The notes: a model not told the origin generated them from the sequence alone. A DNA stretch of 64,000 bases from Cyclobacterium marinum DSM 745 (GCF_000222485.1 NC_015914.1:4694001-4758000); one strand, 5' to 3'; positions 52,458 to 62,509 are shown, numbered from the stretch's first letter. Numbers and translations: made by a program.

Positions 52458-53840
52458 ATGGATGTAGAAATTCTCTCCAGAGTACAATTTGCCTTCACCA
52501 TTGCTTTTCATTACATCTATCCTCCCTTAAGTATTGGGCTGGGATTGATCATGGTTATCATGGAAAGTCTCTATTTGCGAACAGGAGATAAAGAATATGA
52601 GATTTTGGCAAAGTTTTGGACCAAAATTTTTGCTTTAACCTTTGGAATAGGTGTTGCAACCGGCATTGTAATGGAGTTTGAATTTGGTACCAATTGGGCC
52701 ACTTACTCCCGTTATGTTGGCGATGTATTTGGAAGTGCCTTGGCGGCAGAGGGGATTTTTGCTTTTGCCTTGGAAAGTGGGTTTTTAGGAGTATTACTTT
52801 TTGGTTGGAATCGCGTAAAACCATGGGTTCACTGGATAGCGACCTTGGGCGTGTTTTTAGGCTCTATGTTTTCGGCGGTGTGGATAGTCATTGCAAATAG
52901 TTGGCAACAAACACCTGCTGGTTTTCATATTGTGGGAGAAGGCATGGAAGCCAGGGCAGAGATTATAGATTTTTGGGAAATGGTATTTAATCCTTCCAGC
53001 ATGGACCGGCTTGTTCATACCTGGCAGGGAGCGTTTTTAGCAGGAGCATTTTTGGTTTTGAGTGTTCATGCCTATTACATAAGAAAAGGAAGGTATCTAG
53101 ACATTTCAAAAAAAGCATTTAAAATTGCATTGATTGTTGCTACTGTTTTTTCCTTGGCTCAATTGATTTCCGGGCATAGTTCTGCCAATGGAGTAGCTGT
53201 TAATCAACCGGCAAAATTGGCTGCTTTTGAAGGGCATTTTGAAGAAAATGCTGCCGCTCCCATGTATTTGTTCGGTTGGGTAGATAAATCTTCACAAACA
53301 GTAACTGGCTTAAGTATTCCCGGTGGTTTATCCTATTTATTGCATTATGAATTTGGTGCGCCTGTTACAGGTTTAAATGCCTTTCCGGAGGAAGACCGGC
53401 CTTCTCAAGTGAATGCAGTTTTTCAATTTTATCATATTATGATCAGCATTGGTATGTTTTTAATTGTACTTACCATTGCCGCGTGTATTCAATGGTACAG
53501 AGGAAAGCTTTTTGAAAGCAGGAGGCTGCTTTGGGTGTTTTCTTTTGCTGTAATATTACCTCAAATAGCCAACCAAGTGGGCTGGTTTGCCGCTGAAATG
53601 GGAAGGCAACCTTGGGTAGTTTATGGTTTATTAAGAACGAGTGATGCTTTAAGCAAAACTGTAACCGCTAATCAGGTGTTGTTTTCGTTAATCTTATTTT
53701 TTATCGTCTACACCATACTTTTACTCTTGTTTCTTTACTTGCTCAACAAAAAAATAAAACATGGTCCTTACGATGAAGAGGAGGACTTGGATCGGCCTTT
53801 TCAGCATGATGTTGCAGCTTCGTTTTCACCTGATAAATAA
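52458..53840 (+). CDS. cydA: Cytochrome bd quinol oxidase subunit I (short Q-loop type)
   Basis: The 460-residue membrane protein has RVQFAFTIAFHYIYPPL, with His18 as haem b595 ligand by alignment to the known E. coli enzyme. LVHTWQGAF supplies the next His, and the Met of FYHIMISIGM is the likely b558 ligand. GRQPWVVYGLLRT is the conserved quinol-side motif. The length shows a short Q-loop, closer to the cyanide-insensitive-oxidase group than to the long-loop E. coli CydA. It reduces oxygen to water at low oxygen tension in the inner membrane. cydB starts 6 bp after it. Confidence 0.95.
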   Translation: MDVEILSRVQFAFTIAFHYIYPPLSIGLGLIMVIMESLYLRTGDKEYEILAKFWTKIFALTFGIGVATGIVMEFEFGTNWATYSRYVGDVFGSALAAEGIFAFALESGFLGVLLFGWNRVKPWVHWIATLGVFLGSMFSAVWIVIANSWQQTPAGFHIVGEGMEARAEIIDFWEMVFNPSSMDRLVHTWQGAFLAGAFLVLSVHAYYIRKGRYLDISKKAFKIALIVATVFSLAQLISGHSSANGVAVNQPAKLAAFEGHFEENAAAPMYLFGWVDKSSQTVTGLSIPGGLSYLLHYEFGAPVTGLNAFPEEDRPSQVNAVFQFYHIMISIGMFLIVLTIAACIQWYRGKLFESRRLLWVFSFAVILPQIANQVGWFAAEMGRQPWVVYGLLRTSDALSKTVTANQVLFSLILFFIVYTILLLLFLYLLNKKIKHGPYDEEEDLDRPFQHDVAASFSPDK

Positions 53841-53846
53841 AAAATT

Positions 53847-54884
53847 ATGGAAACCTTATTTGGAATCGATTATCCCACCCTTTGGTTTTTAGTTGTAGGA
53901 GGTTTATTTTCAGGCTATGCTATCTTGGATGGTTTTGATTTTGGTGCCGGGGCCTGGCATTTGTTCTTTAAAAAAGAAAAAAGCAGAAGATTGGCCCTTA
54001 ATGCCATAGGTCCGGTTTGGGATGGAAACGAAGTTTGGTTGGTGATTGGAGGTGGAGCTCTTTTTGCAGGTTTTCCTGTTATGTACGCCACCTTATTCTC
54101 AGGCATGTATGTTCCTTTTATGTTATTTTTATTGGTGATCATTATGCGGGCAGTTTCTATAGAGTTTCGAAGCAAGGAACCCATGCTTTGGTGGAGAAAA
54201 ATGTGGGACATTTCCTATTCAATTTCTAGTATCATGTTGCCATTTTTACTTGGAATAGTTCTAGGTAATGTGCTTTTGGGCATGCCCCTTGGAGAAGGGT
54301 TTGAATATGAGGGGGAAGGTTTTTTGAGCTTTCTGAACCCTTATGCAATAATGGTTGGCATATCAACACTTGCCCTCATGATGTCACATGGTGCCATTTA
54401 CCTTTTATTGAAAACAGAAGGAAGAATGTATGCAAAACTCAAACTTTTATTAAAGAAGGGGATGATTTTCTTTATGGTAAGTTTTAGTATTACTTCCTTG
54501 TATACCCTCATTTATATTCCGCATCTATCTGATACTTTTAGAGGCAATCCGGAACTATTTGTGGTTCCATTGGCAGCCTTGCTATGTATCGCCAATGTGC
54601 CTAGGCTAGCCAATAAAAAAAAGTTCGGAAAAGCATTTCTTTTTTCATCCCTAACAATTAGTTTGTTGCTTGTTTTGGTGGCCATTGAATTGTATCCCAA
54701 CCTTTTGTATTCAACCCTAGATCCCAAATACACAATTACCGTATACAATGCTGCTTCCTCAGATAAATCTTTAGGAATAATGCTCACTTTTGCTGCTATT
54801 GGAGCCCCTTTGGTTTTGGGATATACCGCCTTCGTTTATGTAACTTTTAGGGGAAAAGTAAAAATAGACGAAACTAGTTATTGA
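53847..54884 (+). CDS. cydB: Cytochrome bd quinol oxidase subunit II
   Basis: The 345-residue membrane protein has LDGFDFGAGAWHLFF and NAIGPVWDGNEVWLVIGGGALFAGFP, the strongest CydB signatures (the second quoted by its ends: NAIGPVWDGNEVW to FAGFP). FRSKEPMLWWRKMWD follows and about eight to nine membrane helices can be seen. It is the partner of CydA and co-transcribed with it. I looked for a small CydX-type gene downstream and did not find a convincing one. Confidence 0.95.
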   Translation: METLFGIDYPTLWFLVVGGLFSGYAILDGFDFGAGAWHLFFKKEKSRRLALNAIGPVWDGNEVWLVIGGGALFAGFPVMYATLFSGMYVPFMLFLLVIIMRAVSIEFRSKEPMLWWRKMWDISYSISSIMLPFLLGIVLGNVLLGMPLGEGFEYEGEGFLSFLNPYAIMVGISTLALMMSHGAIYLLLKTEGRMYAKLKLLLKKGMIFFMVSFSITSLYTLIYIPHLSDTFRGNPELFVVPLAALLCIANVPRLANKKKFGKAFLFSSLTISLLLVLVAIELYPNLLYSTLDPKYTITVYNAASSDKSLGIMLTFAAIGAPLVLGYTAFVYVTFRGKVKIDETSY

Positions 54885-54995
54885 TTGCTCCCTTTTTTAT
54901 AGGGTTGATATTCTATAGAAATGTATGGAAATATAACGGTTTAGTTTTATCTTTCAGAAGCAAAACCCTATCTAATTATATAAACCCAAAACATT

Positions 54996-55907
54996 ATGAA
55001 AAGGATTGGAATAATTATTATAACTATCTTTTGCTTCTCTTCAGTATATGGGCAGCATTTAGATATAGCTAATCCGGCACTTTTAAATATAGTTGATGAG
55101 AACAGTCAGGTTATTAAATTACATGATGGTTTTCAGTTTACCGAAGGTCCGGTTTGGAATGAGGAAGGTCAATATTTATTATTTAGTGATATTCCTGCCA
55201 ATACAATATTTAAACTTGAGCCTACCGGTGAAATCGTTTCCTATAGAAAACCCAGTCAAAATTCTAATGGGCTAACTTTTGATAAAGAAGGAAACTTGAT
55301 AATTGCTGAACACAGTGGCAGGAAAATAAGCAAGATAAGCCCCGAAGGCAATTATTCTACGATAGTAGATAATTATATGGGCACCAAACTAAACAGTCCC
55401 AATGATGTGATCGTGGATAGTCAAGGTGCTATTTATTTTACAGATCCTCCATATGGCAGGCCGAAAGATGCATCTGATACATTATCTTTTAATGGAGTCT
55501 ATAAATATTCTAAGGGAGAAATCCATTTGATTTCGGATGACCTCTATAGACCCAATGGTATTGCTTTGTCTCCAGATGAACGTAGCCTATACGTAGCCAA
55601 TTCGGGTCAACCCAAGCAATTTGTTAAATATGCTATCAGTAAATCAGGCAAAATAGGGAAGGGTAAAGTTTTTTTTGATGCATCAGGATTATCTGGGGAA
55701 GGTAATCCTGATGGTATTAAAGTAGATCCTGAAGGAAATATATTTGCTACCGGGCCCGGAGGAGTTTTAGTCTTAACCGAAAATGGGGAATTGCTAGGTA
55801 CAATTAAATTTCCGGAAACGCCTGCCAACCTGGCTTTTGGAGGGCATGATATGAAAACCCTTTTCGTAACGGCTAGGACAGGATTGTACTCCATTCGACT
55901 GAAATAG
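54996..55907 (+). CDS. Exported SMP-30/gluconolactonase-family protein
   Basis: The 303-residue protein has a signal peptide (about 1-20, SSVYGQ). It carries the SMP-30/Gluconolactonase/LRE propeller motifs: FTEGPVWNEEGQYLLFSDI (metal-binding Glu), NSNGLTFDKEGNLIIAEH, LNSPNDVIVDSQGAIYFTDP (Asn and Asp) and YRPNGIALSPDERSLYVANS (Asp). It should hydrolyse sugar lactones in the periplasm. The next gene, an exported enolase-superfamily protein, starts 10 bp later, so the two are surely co-transcribed and may act in sequence on a sugar acid. Confidence 0.88.
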   Translation: MKRIGIIIITIFCFSSVYGQHLDIANPALLNIVDENSQVIKLHDGFQFTEGPVWNEEGQYLLFSDIPANTIFKLEPTGEIVSYRKPSQNSNGLTFDKEGNLIIAEHSGRKISKISPEGNYSTIVDNYMGTKLNSPNDVIVDSQGAIYFTDPPYGRPKDASDTLSFNGVYKYSKGEIHLISDDLYRPNGIALSPDERSLYVANSGQPKQFVKYAISKSGKIGKGKVFFDASGLSGEGNPDGIKVDPEGNIFATGPGGVLVLTENGELLGTIKFPETPANLAFGGHDMKTLFVTARTGLYSIRLK

Positions 55908-55917
55908 TCTATTTATT

Positions 55918-57183
55918 ATGGATTCAGGAAGAAGAAAATTCATCCAAAAGGCAGGGTTGGGATCTGCTGCCGGATTGATTGGAACGAGTGGAAAGCTTCA
56001 TTTGAATAAAAACCCTGAATTGTATAAAAACAAGGCCATAGGACAGGCATTAACAGAGCCTATTTTAAGTATTCCTGAATTAAAAGAACCCGTTTGGATT
56101 GCATCAATTGAGCTGTTAAGGAGGAAGGATAATTTTATTTGTCGGGTTAGGTCTAAAGGTGGTGTAGAAGGTATATCTGTTAGTAACAATATGCAAATGG
56201 TATACCTTTACCCCATTTTTTTACATCGTATTCAACCCTTTTTTATTCAAAAGGATGCGAGGGATCTTGAGTCATTGTTAGAAGAAGTATATGTATACAA
56301 GAGCAATTACAAATTGCAAAGTTTGGCGTTGTGGGTACCTTTAGCCACGCTGGAATTTGCTATTTTAGATTTGTTAGGGAAATTAACCGACAAAAGTATT
56401 GCTATGCTTATTGGTAAAATCCATAACCCTAAAATAGCTGTTTATCAGGCCAATAATTTTAGAGGTAAATCAGCAGAAGAATCCATAAACCTAATCGAAG
56501 CTCAGGTTGGCGAAACAGGCGCCAAAGCATTGAAATTTAAAGTAGGAGGGAGAATGAGTAATGACAAGGACTTCCCTCCAGGAAGGACTGAGAAATTGAT
56601 TCCTTTAATAAGGGAAAGATTCGGTGCAAATATGGCTATTTATGCTGATTCGAACGGATCGTATTCAGTAAAAGAGGCAATCAGAATTGGTGAAATATTG
56701 CAAGAATATAAGTTTGATTTTTTTGAGGAACCAGTCCCATTTGATTGGTATGAAGAAACACTAGAAGTAAATAAATCATTGAAGATCCCAATCGCTGGAG
56801 GTGAGCAAGAACCAAGCATACATAACTTTAAATGGTTGATTGAAAAAGATGCATTGGACATTATTCAACCGGATATTTTTTACTTTGGGGGAATGATTCG
56901 GTCCATGAGAGTTTCAAAAATGGCCGCAATAAAAGGAAAAGATTGTACGCCACATATTTCCGGATCGGGGCTAGGTTATTTATACATGTTACATTTTGTT
57001 TCAGCAATTCCTAATGCTGGACCCTTTCATGAGTTTAAAGGTCTGAACCAAGAAATTCCCTTTGAATGCGCGACTTCTGACCTTTCGATAATCAATGGAA
57101 TGGTTAGCGTTCCTACCGGAGCCGGCTTGGGAGTGACATTAGATCCGGATTTTGTGAAGGCACATAAAAAAGTAAAGGGCTGA
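55918..57183 (+). CDS. Tat-exported enolase-superfamily (mandelate racemase-like) enzyme
   Basis: The 421-residue protein begins with a twin-arginine signal (SGRRKFIQKAGLGSAAGLIG). The barrel has KFKVGG (KxK bases), AIYADSNGSY (first metal Asp), FDFFEEPVPFDW (Glu) and PIAGGEQEPS (Glu), then DIIQPDIFYFGG and TPHISGSGLGY with the His of the MR subgroup. These residues indicate an intact active site for proton abstraction from a sugar acid (racemase or dehydratase). Export by Tat fits a folded metalloenzyme. Enolase-superfamily sugar-acid dehydratases are normally cytoplasmic, so the location is unusual. It forms an operon with the lactonase gene. Confidence 0.87.
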   Translation: MDSGRRKFIQKAGLGSAAGLIGTSGKLHLNKNPELYKNKAIGQALTEPILSIPELKEPVWIASIELLRRKDNFICRVRSKGGVEGISVSNNMQMVYLYPIFLHRIQPFFIQKDARDLESLLEEVYVYKSNYKLQSLALWVPLATLEFAILDLLGKLTDKSIAMLIGKIHNPKIAVYQANNFRGKSAEESINLIEAQVGETGAKALKFKVGGRMSNDKDFPPGRTEKLIPLIRERFGANMAIYADSNGSYSVKEAIRIGEILQEYKFDFFEEPVPFDWYEETLEVNKSLKIPIAGGEQEPSIHNFKWLIEKDALDIIQPDIFYFGGMIRSMRVSKMAAIKGKDCTPHISGSGLGYLYMLHFVSAIPNAGPFHEFKGLNQEIPFECATSDLSIINGMVSVPTGAGLGVTLDPDFVKAHKKVKG

Positions 57184-57404
57184 AACATCATTTTAATTAA
57201 GCGAAAGAATATGTAATTTGCCATTTGTATCGGAAGACGAAAAGTCACCAAGAATAGATTGATATGAATACAGACATATTATTTTAAGCTTGAAATTTAT
57301 TTGAACTTGCTTGTGGAGAGCGTGATTTAGATTGGTCGTAGGAAATATCAGTTTTAGATGTAAAATTTAATAAAATAATAAACCTTAGGATACCCGTAAT
57401 TTAT

Positions 57405-58865
57405 ATGAACAAACCTTCTCTCTTTTTAAGTCTTGGCTTGTTTACCCTTTCTTTGATTGGGTGTAACTCAACACAAGAAACCAACACAGATTCCGAACCT
57501 ACGTTATCCAAACCAAACATCATTTATATATTGGCTGATGATTTAGGCTATGGTGATTTAAGTTTTAATGGACAGGAACATATTTCCACGCCAAATATTG
57601 ATAAACTGGCTAAGGAAGGCTTGTTTTTTAACCAACATTATTCCGGCTCAACGGTGTGCGCACCTTCTAGAAGTACTTTGGTTTCGGGTTTTCATACGGG
57701 GAATGCTCCGGTAAGGGGCAATTATGAAATTCAACCTGAAGGCCAATATCCGCTACCCGACTCTGTCTTCACAATTTTTGAGTCTTTGAAGGCAGAAGGT
57801 TATGCCACAGGTGCTTTTGGTAAGTGGGGGCTAGGCTATCCGGGTTCTGAAGGAGATCCGAACAAACAAGGAGTAGATGTGTTTTTTGGATATAACTGCC
57901 AACGAATGGGGCATAATTATTACCCATTTCATCTTTGGGACAATCAAGACTCAGTAGTTTTGGAAGGAAATGCCGGTAAAAATCTTGAGGAATACGGTCC
58001 TGAACTTATCCATTCAAAGACATTGGATTTCATATCAGAAAATAAAGAAAATCCCTTTTTCCTTTATGTACCCACTATTATCCCACATGCAGAATTAATA
58101 GTTCCTGAAGATATTATGGAAAATTATCGGGGCAGATTTGAAGAAAAACCTTACCAAGGAGTAGATGAAGGTCCTGATTATAAAATTGGAGGCTATATGT
58201 CTCAGGAAGAGCCTCGAGCTGCCTTTGTTGCCATGGTGGAATTATTGGATAAACAAGTTGGAGAAATCGTGGGCAAACTTGAAGAACTAGGAATTAGGGA
58301 CAATACGCTTATTATTTTTACTTCAGATAATGGTCCCCATAAGGAAGGGGGAGCGGATCCCGATTTTTTCAATAGCAATGGTCCGTGGAAAGGGTATAAA
58401 AGAGATTTATATGAAGGTGGTATCAGGGTTCCAATGATCGCCAATTGGCCTGGGAAAATTAAACCTGGCAAAACAGATCATATCTCTGCTTTCTGGGATA
58501 TTTATCCAACCCTTTCTGCTCTAACAGGAAGTGAATTACCCGGTAAGACAGATGGTATTTCCTTTGAGCCTACGCTTTTGGGCAAAAGTAACGAACAAAA
58601 ACAACATGAGTATTTATACTGGGAATTTATTGAGCAAGGAGGAAAACAAGCTATTAGACAAGGAAAATGGAAGGCTATTAGACTTAATCTAAGAAAAGAC
58701 AATAACCCTCCAATTGAGTTATACAATTTGGAAGAAGACCCTGGCGAAGAAAATAATATAGCTGAAAAGCATCCTGATTTGGTGAAATCATTCAAAGCAT
58801 TAATGGAGGAAAACCATACACCCAATCCGGTTTTTAAGTTGTATGCCTCAGAACTTGATAAGTAA
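57405..58865 (+). CDS. Arylsulfatase-like lipoprotein (S1 family)
   Basis: The 486-residue protein has a lipoprotein signal (LSLIGC, Cys20). The sulfatase parts are NIIYILADDLGYGDLSF, the signature CAPSRSTLVSGFHTGN with Cys85 as formylglycine precursor, GAFGKWGLG and IIFTSDNGPHKEGG. It should desulfate a glycan at the outer-membrane surface or in the periplasm. It lies 221 bp after the enolase-like gene and 27 bp before a second sulfatase on the same strand. The substrate is unknown. Confidence 0.92.
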   Translation: MNKPSLFLSLGLFTLSLIGCNSTQETNTDSEPTLSKPNIIYILADDLGYGDLSFNGQEHISTPNIDKLAKEGLFFNQHYSGSTVCAPSRSTLVSGFHTGNAPVRGNYEIQPEGQYPLPDSVFTIFESLKAEGYATGAFGKWGLGYPGSEGDPNKQGVDVFFGYNCQRMGHNYYPFHLWDNQDSVVLEGNAGKNLEEYGPELIHSKTLDFISENKENPFFLYVPTIIPHAELIVPEDIMENYRGRFEEKPYQGVDEGPDYKIGGYMSQEEPRAAFVAMVELLDKQVGEIVGKLEELGIRDNTLIIFTSDNGPHKEGGADPDFFNSNGPWKGYKRDLYEGGIRVPMIANWPGKIKPGKTDHISAFWDIYPTLSALTGSELPGKTDGISFEPTLLGKSNEQKQHEYLYWEFIEQGGKQAIRQGKWKAIRLNLRKDNNPPIELYNLEEDPGEENNIAEKHPDLVKSFKALMEENHTPNPVFKLYASELDK

Positions 58866-58892
58866 ATTTTTACGTTAATAAGACTTTTAACA

Positions 58893-60482
58893 ATGATTAA
58901 ATTATCCAAATTAAGTTTAGTAAGCTTTTACTTGCTATGTCTGGGGTGCTTTTCATGTTCTTCAGAAAAAGTAGACACCTCAGAAAAGGCTCCAAATGTG
59001 TTGTTTATCCTAGTGGATGACATGGGATATGCGGACCTAGGATATTCAGGATCTACATTTTATGAGACACCTAATATCGATAACTTGGCCAAAGATAGTT
59101 GGCAATTTACCAATGGATATTCAGGAAGTAGGGTATGCAGTCCTGCCCGAGCCACAATTATGACCGGGCAGTTCACAGCCAGTCATGGCATTACTGATTG
59201 GATAGGAGCAAAGACAGGAGAAAATTGGAGAACACACAATAGGCATGACCCCATGCTTCCTGCAGATTATGTTTACCAGTTGCCCAAAGAGAGTACCACC
59301 TTGGCAGAAGCTTTCAAAGCCAATGGATACAATACTTTTTTTGCCGGAAAATGGCATTTGGGAGATGAGGGTAGTTATCCTGAAGATCATGGATTTGATG
59401 AAAACATTGGTGGATGGGATAAAGGCTCCCCTTCAGGAGGTTTTTTTGCACCCTACACCAACCCCAAATTGAAAAATGGACCCGATGGAGAAAATCTCAC
59501 CATCCGATTGGCAAATGAAGTGGCCAATTTTATGGACAGAAGTAAAGATGAACCGTTTTTGGCTTTTTTGTCCTTTTATGCCGTACATGCTCCGGTTCAA
59601 ACCAGCAAAAAGAAATGGTCTAAATATAGAGACAAAGCTGAGGCCATGGGTATCGCTGAAAAAGGTTTTGAAATGGGAGAAAAACTTCCGTATAGAACTG
59701 TTCAGGACAACCCCAATTACGCAGGTTTGGTGGAATATGTGGATGATGCTGTAGGAATAGTAATGGATCAGTTAGAAAGTTTGGGGCTTGCAGAAAACAC
59801 CATCGTGGTATTTACCTCAGACAATGGGGGAGTTGTTGCAGGAGATGCATTTGCCACCTCCAACCTGTTCGTTAAGGGAGGAAAAGGTCACCATTGGGAA
59901 GGGGGCGTTCGTGTACCCTATTTGATAAAAGTTCCGGGAACACAACCAAAAAATCCTGTTGATTATCCGGTAGTGGGGGCAGATTTTTTACCTACTTTAT
60001 TGGATTATCTTCCAAACAAAGTAGCTGTTTCGCAGGAGATTGAAGGGAGAAGCTTGAAACCCATAATTGAAGGGGAAGCTCTGGAAGAACGACCTATATT
60101 TTGGCATTATCCTCACTATGGCAACCAAGGAGGAGTCCCTTCTGCCATGGTGAGAAAAGGAGACTGGAAATTGATTAGATATTTTGAAGATGGTCATGAG
60201 GAATTGTATCGTATACCCGATGACCCATTTGAGGAAAATGAGCTTTCAGTGGCTTCTCCTGACATTAAGACCTCCTTGTCCAACTTACTTTCCAATTACC
60301 TAAATGATAAGGAAGTATTGATGCCAAGTCCGGATGAAGCCTTCGATAAATCCTTATTTGATGAAAGACGCCATCAAATGGAAAATGAATTGATGCCTCG
60401 ACTAGAAAAACAACGACTTGATTTCTTAGATAAAAACTGGCAACCCAATGAAGATTGGTGGGGTAGTGAAGCCGGGGAATAG
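58893..60482 (+). CDS. Sulfatase lipoprotein (S1 family)
   Basis: The 529-residue protein has a hydrophobic signal with Cys19/Cys22 as possible lipidation sites. Motifs are NVLFILVDDMGYADLGYSG, CSPARATIMTGQFTASHG (Cys82 as formylglycine precursor), FFAGKWHLGDEGSYPEDHGF and VVFTSDNGGV. It differs enough from the sulfatase directly upstream to have a different position specificity. The pair may remove two kinds of sulfate from one glycan. The gene ends before a strong hairpin terminator. Activity would require a maturase encoded elsewhere. Confidence 0.92.
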   Translation: MIKLSKLSLVSFYLLCLGCFSCSSEKVDTSEKAPNVLFILVDDMGYADLGYSGSTFYETPNIDNLAKDSWQFTNGYSGSRVCSPARATIMTGQFTASHGITDWIGAKTGENWRTHNRHDPMLPADYVYQLPKESTTLAEAFKANGYNTFFAGKWHLGDEGSYPEDHGFDENIGGWDKGSPSGGFFAPYTNPKLKNGPDGENLTIRLANEVANFMDRSKDEPFLAFLSFYAVHAPVQTSKKKWSKYRDKAEAMGIAEKGFEMGEKLPYRTVQDNPNYAGLVEYVDDAVGIVMDQLESLGLAENTIVVFTSDNGGVVAGDAFATSNLFVKGGKGHHWEGGVRVPYLIKVPGTQPKNPVDYPVVGADFLPTLLDYLPNKVAVSQEIEGRSLKPIIEGEALEERPIFWHYPHYGNQGGVPSAMVRKGDWKLIRYFEDGHEELYRIPDDPFEENELSVASPDIKTSLSNLLSNYLNDKEVLMPSPDEAFDKSLFDERRHQMENELMPRLEKQRLDFLDKNWQPNEDWWGSEAGE

Positions 60483-60517
60483 ACTTTGAGAAGAAAAGGT
60501 ATTTTAAAGACAATAGT

Positions 60518-60557
60518 GGGGCATTGTTGCTGAAACAGGAACAATGCCCCTATTTTA
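60518..60557. terminator. Hairpin terminator after the sulfatase pair
   Basis: GGGGCATTGTT (60518-60528) pairs with AACAATGCCCC (60540-60550) and is followed by TATTTTATTT. It lies 36 bp beyond the second sulfatase stop. Confidence 0.85.
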
Positions 60558-60733
60558 TTTAAACCCGATTTAGGTAGAATAAAATCTTTTTCTTTACGAA
60601 ATCACTTTAAAATCAGCCGCCAGTTTGCAGTTGTACTTCATCATAGCATGGTTTTTTTTAACATCTTCAAGCAACCTGATTTTTTCGAGATAGCACTACT
60701 TATTACGAACCTTATTCATCCTAATTAAATTGA

Positions 60734-62503
60734 CTAGAGTGGCCAAACCCATAAAATCATGGGAATGCTTACCACAATTACAATAAGGGTTAGTGGCAAA
60801 CCTGGTTTCCAATAATCACCAAATCGATAGCCTCCCGGACCCAATACCAGTGTGTTTGATTGGTGTCCTATAGGTGTGAGAAATGAGGACGAGGCTCCTA
60901 TGGCTATGGCCATTAAAAATGGATCAGCAGAGAATTCTAAAGTGGAAGCTATTTGTAGAGCAATCGGAGCCATCAGTACGACAGTTGCAGCATTATTTAT
61001 TAAGGCAGATAGCAGCATGGTGGTAAGCATTATTAGGCCTAGGAGAGTCCATGTTGGTAAATTTTCAGCACTTGCTAATATTAAACGGGTAACGGTATTG
61101 GCTGCTCCACTACTTTCAAATGCATGACCTACGGGGATCATAGCCCCAAGCAATACAATTACAGGCCAGTCGATACTGGAATACAGATTTTTTAAGGGAA
61201 GAATTTTACTAAAAACCATACCCATGGCTGCCAAAGTAAATGATATGGCAACAGGGAGCCAGCCTAATACTACTGCAATTATAGATAGAACGAAAAGAGA
61301 AAGGGCCAAAGCAGTCCGTCTTGGTTGACCTATCTTTATGCTTCTCTTGGCTAGAGGGTAACATTGCATTTCTTTAAAAATTTCCGAGATCTTGTCTCTT
61401 CTCATTTGCAGCAATAATACATCCCCCGAGCGAAAGACTTCATGATCGATTCGCTTTATTATAGTCCTGTTTCCTCGGGATAAGGCCAAAAGGTTAACAT
61501 CAAATCGAGAACGCATATGAATACTTGATGCTGTCTGACCAATCAATGATGAGTTCTCTTGTATAATTCCTTCAGTATTGACGATTTCATTTTTATCTAC
61601 GATTTCTTCTAAAAAGTCTTCATCTCCTACCAAATCAACCTGGTATTTATTAATAAACTCTTCCAAATCATCAGTATTAGACTCCAGAATAAGAATATCA
61701 TTCGGGATAAGAATAAAATAGGGGCTAGGAGCGTGAATTCTGACCTTGTTTCTTACTACTCCTAAAACTTTGACATCTAATTCTTTATCGGCTGGGATGT
61801 TTTTGATAGGCTTGTTTTCCAAAGTAGAATTTTCTCTAAGGATAATTTCTGTAATATAGTTTTCAATTTTGAATAAAGCCTCATCGGATAGGCTGCCTCT
61901 TCTTGTAGGAATCAATCGCCAACCAATTGTAGAAATAAAGATTACGCCGGATATAGCCACCACGGCACCTATAATAGTAAAGTCAAACATTCCAAAGGCT
62001 ACCTCTCCAGTTTGTTTTCGAAATGCAGACACGATGATATTTGGAGGCGTACCGATAAGAGTTGTGAGACCACCCAGTAAAGAAGCAAAGGCTATGGGCA
62101 TCAGGATGATTGAAGGAGAATAATTGTGCTTTCTTGCCAGTTGTATGGCAACAGGCATAAATATAGCTAGGGCTCCTATATTGTTCATGAATCCCGAGGC
62201 TAAAGCAACAGCACTTGACATAGCAGCGATCTGTAGGCTAAGGTTTTTTCCCACCTTTTCCATTAAGGCAACGATTACATTTACTATGCCTGAATTCTCT
62301 AGACCCTTACTTACAACAAGTATAGCGGCTACTGTGATTACAGCCGGATGACTAAATCCTAAAAAGGCACTTTCATATGGGACTAGGCCCAGTATAGCCA
62401 ATAAAATTAATGCAGAAAGCGCGACAAGATCATACCTGATCTTTCCCCATATAAAAAACAATAGGGAGAGACCTAGAATTACAAATACCTGAATTTCTTC
62501 CAT
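60734..62503 (-). CDS. SLC13-family (DASS) permease with RCK_C domains
   Basis: The 589-residue membrane protein has two hydrophobic halves with the SLC13/CitT pattern (LASGFMNNIGALAIFMPVA and SALINNAATVVLMAPIALQ, both with NNxxT/A-type re-entrant motifs; IGTPPNIIVSAF). Between them, at about 205-385, lie two TrkA-C/RCK_C domains (VLGVVRNKVRIHAPSP, LNSRFDVNLLALSRGN-like stretch). Such proteins transport dicarboxylates or sulfate with sodium. The sulfatase genes next door make sulfate transport attractive, but this is inference and they are on the opposite strand. The gene starts 6 bp after the acyl-CoA oxidase gene and is co-transcribed with it. Confidence 0.87.
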   Translation of the reverse strand: MEEIQVFVILGLSLLFFIWGKIRYDLVALSALILLAILGLVPYESAFLGFSHPAVITVAAILVVSKGLENSGIVNVIVALMEKVGKNLSLQIAAMSSAVALASGFMNNIGALAIFMPVAIQLARKHNYSPSIILMPIAFASLLGGLTTLIGTPPNIIVSAFRKQTGEVAFGMFDFTIIGAVVAISGVIFISTIGWRLIPTRRGSLSDEALFKIENYITEIILRENSTLENKPIKNIPADKELDVKVLGVVRNKVRIHAPSPYFILIPNDILILESNTDDLEEFINKYQVDLVGDEDFLEEIVDKNEIVNTEGIIQENSSLIGQTASSIHMRSRFDVNLLALSRGNRTIIKRIDHEVFRSGDVLLLQMRRDKISEIFKEMQCYPLAKRSIKIGQPRRTALALSLFVLSIIAVVLGWLPVAISFTLAAMGMVFSKILPLKNLYSSIDWPVIVLLGAMIPVGHAFESSGAANTVTRLILASAENLPTWTLLGLIMLTTMLLSALINNAATVVLMAPIALQIASTLEFSADPFLMAIAIGASSSFLTPIGHQSNTLVLGPGGYRFGDYWKPGLPLTLIVIVVSIPMILWVWPL

Positions 62504-62509
62504 ATATAC

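Noticed and set aside
54881..55072. Possible CydX-like small gene overlapping the cydB stop codon
   Set aside because: Position and a hydrophobic start were tempting, but it begins with TTG, overlaps the lactonase start by 77 bp, and has no CydX motif.
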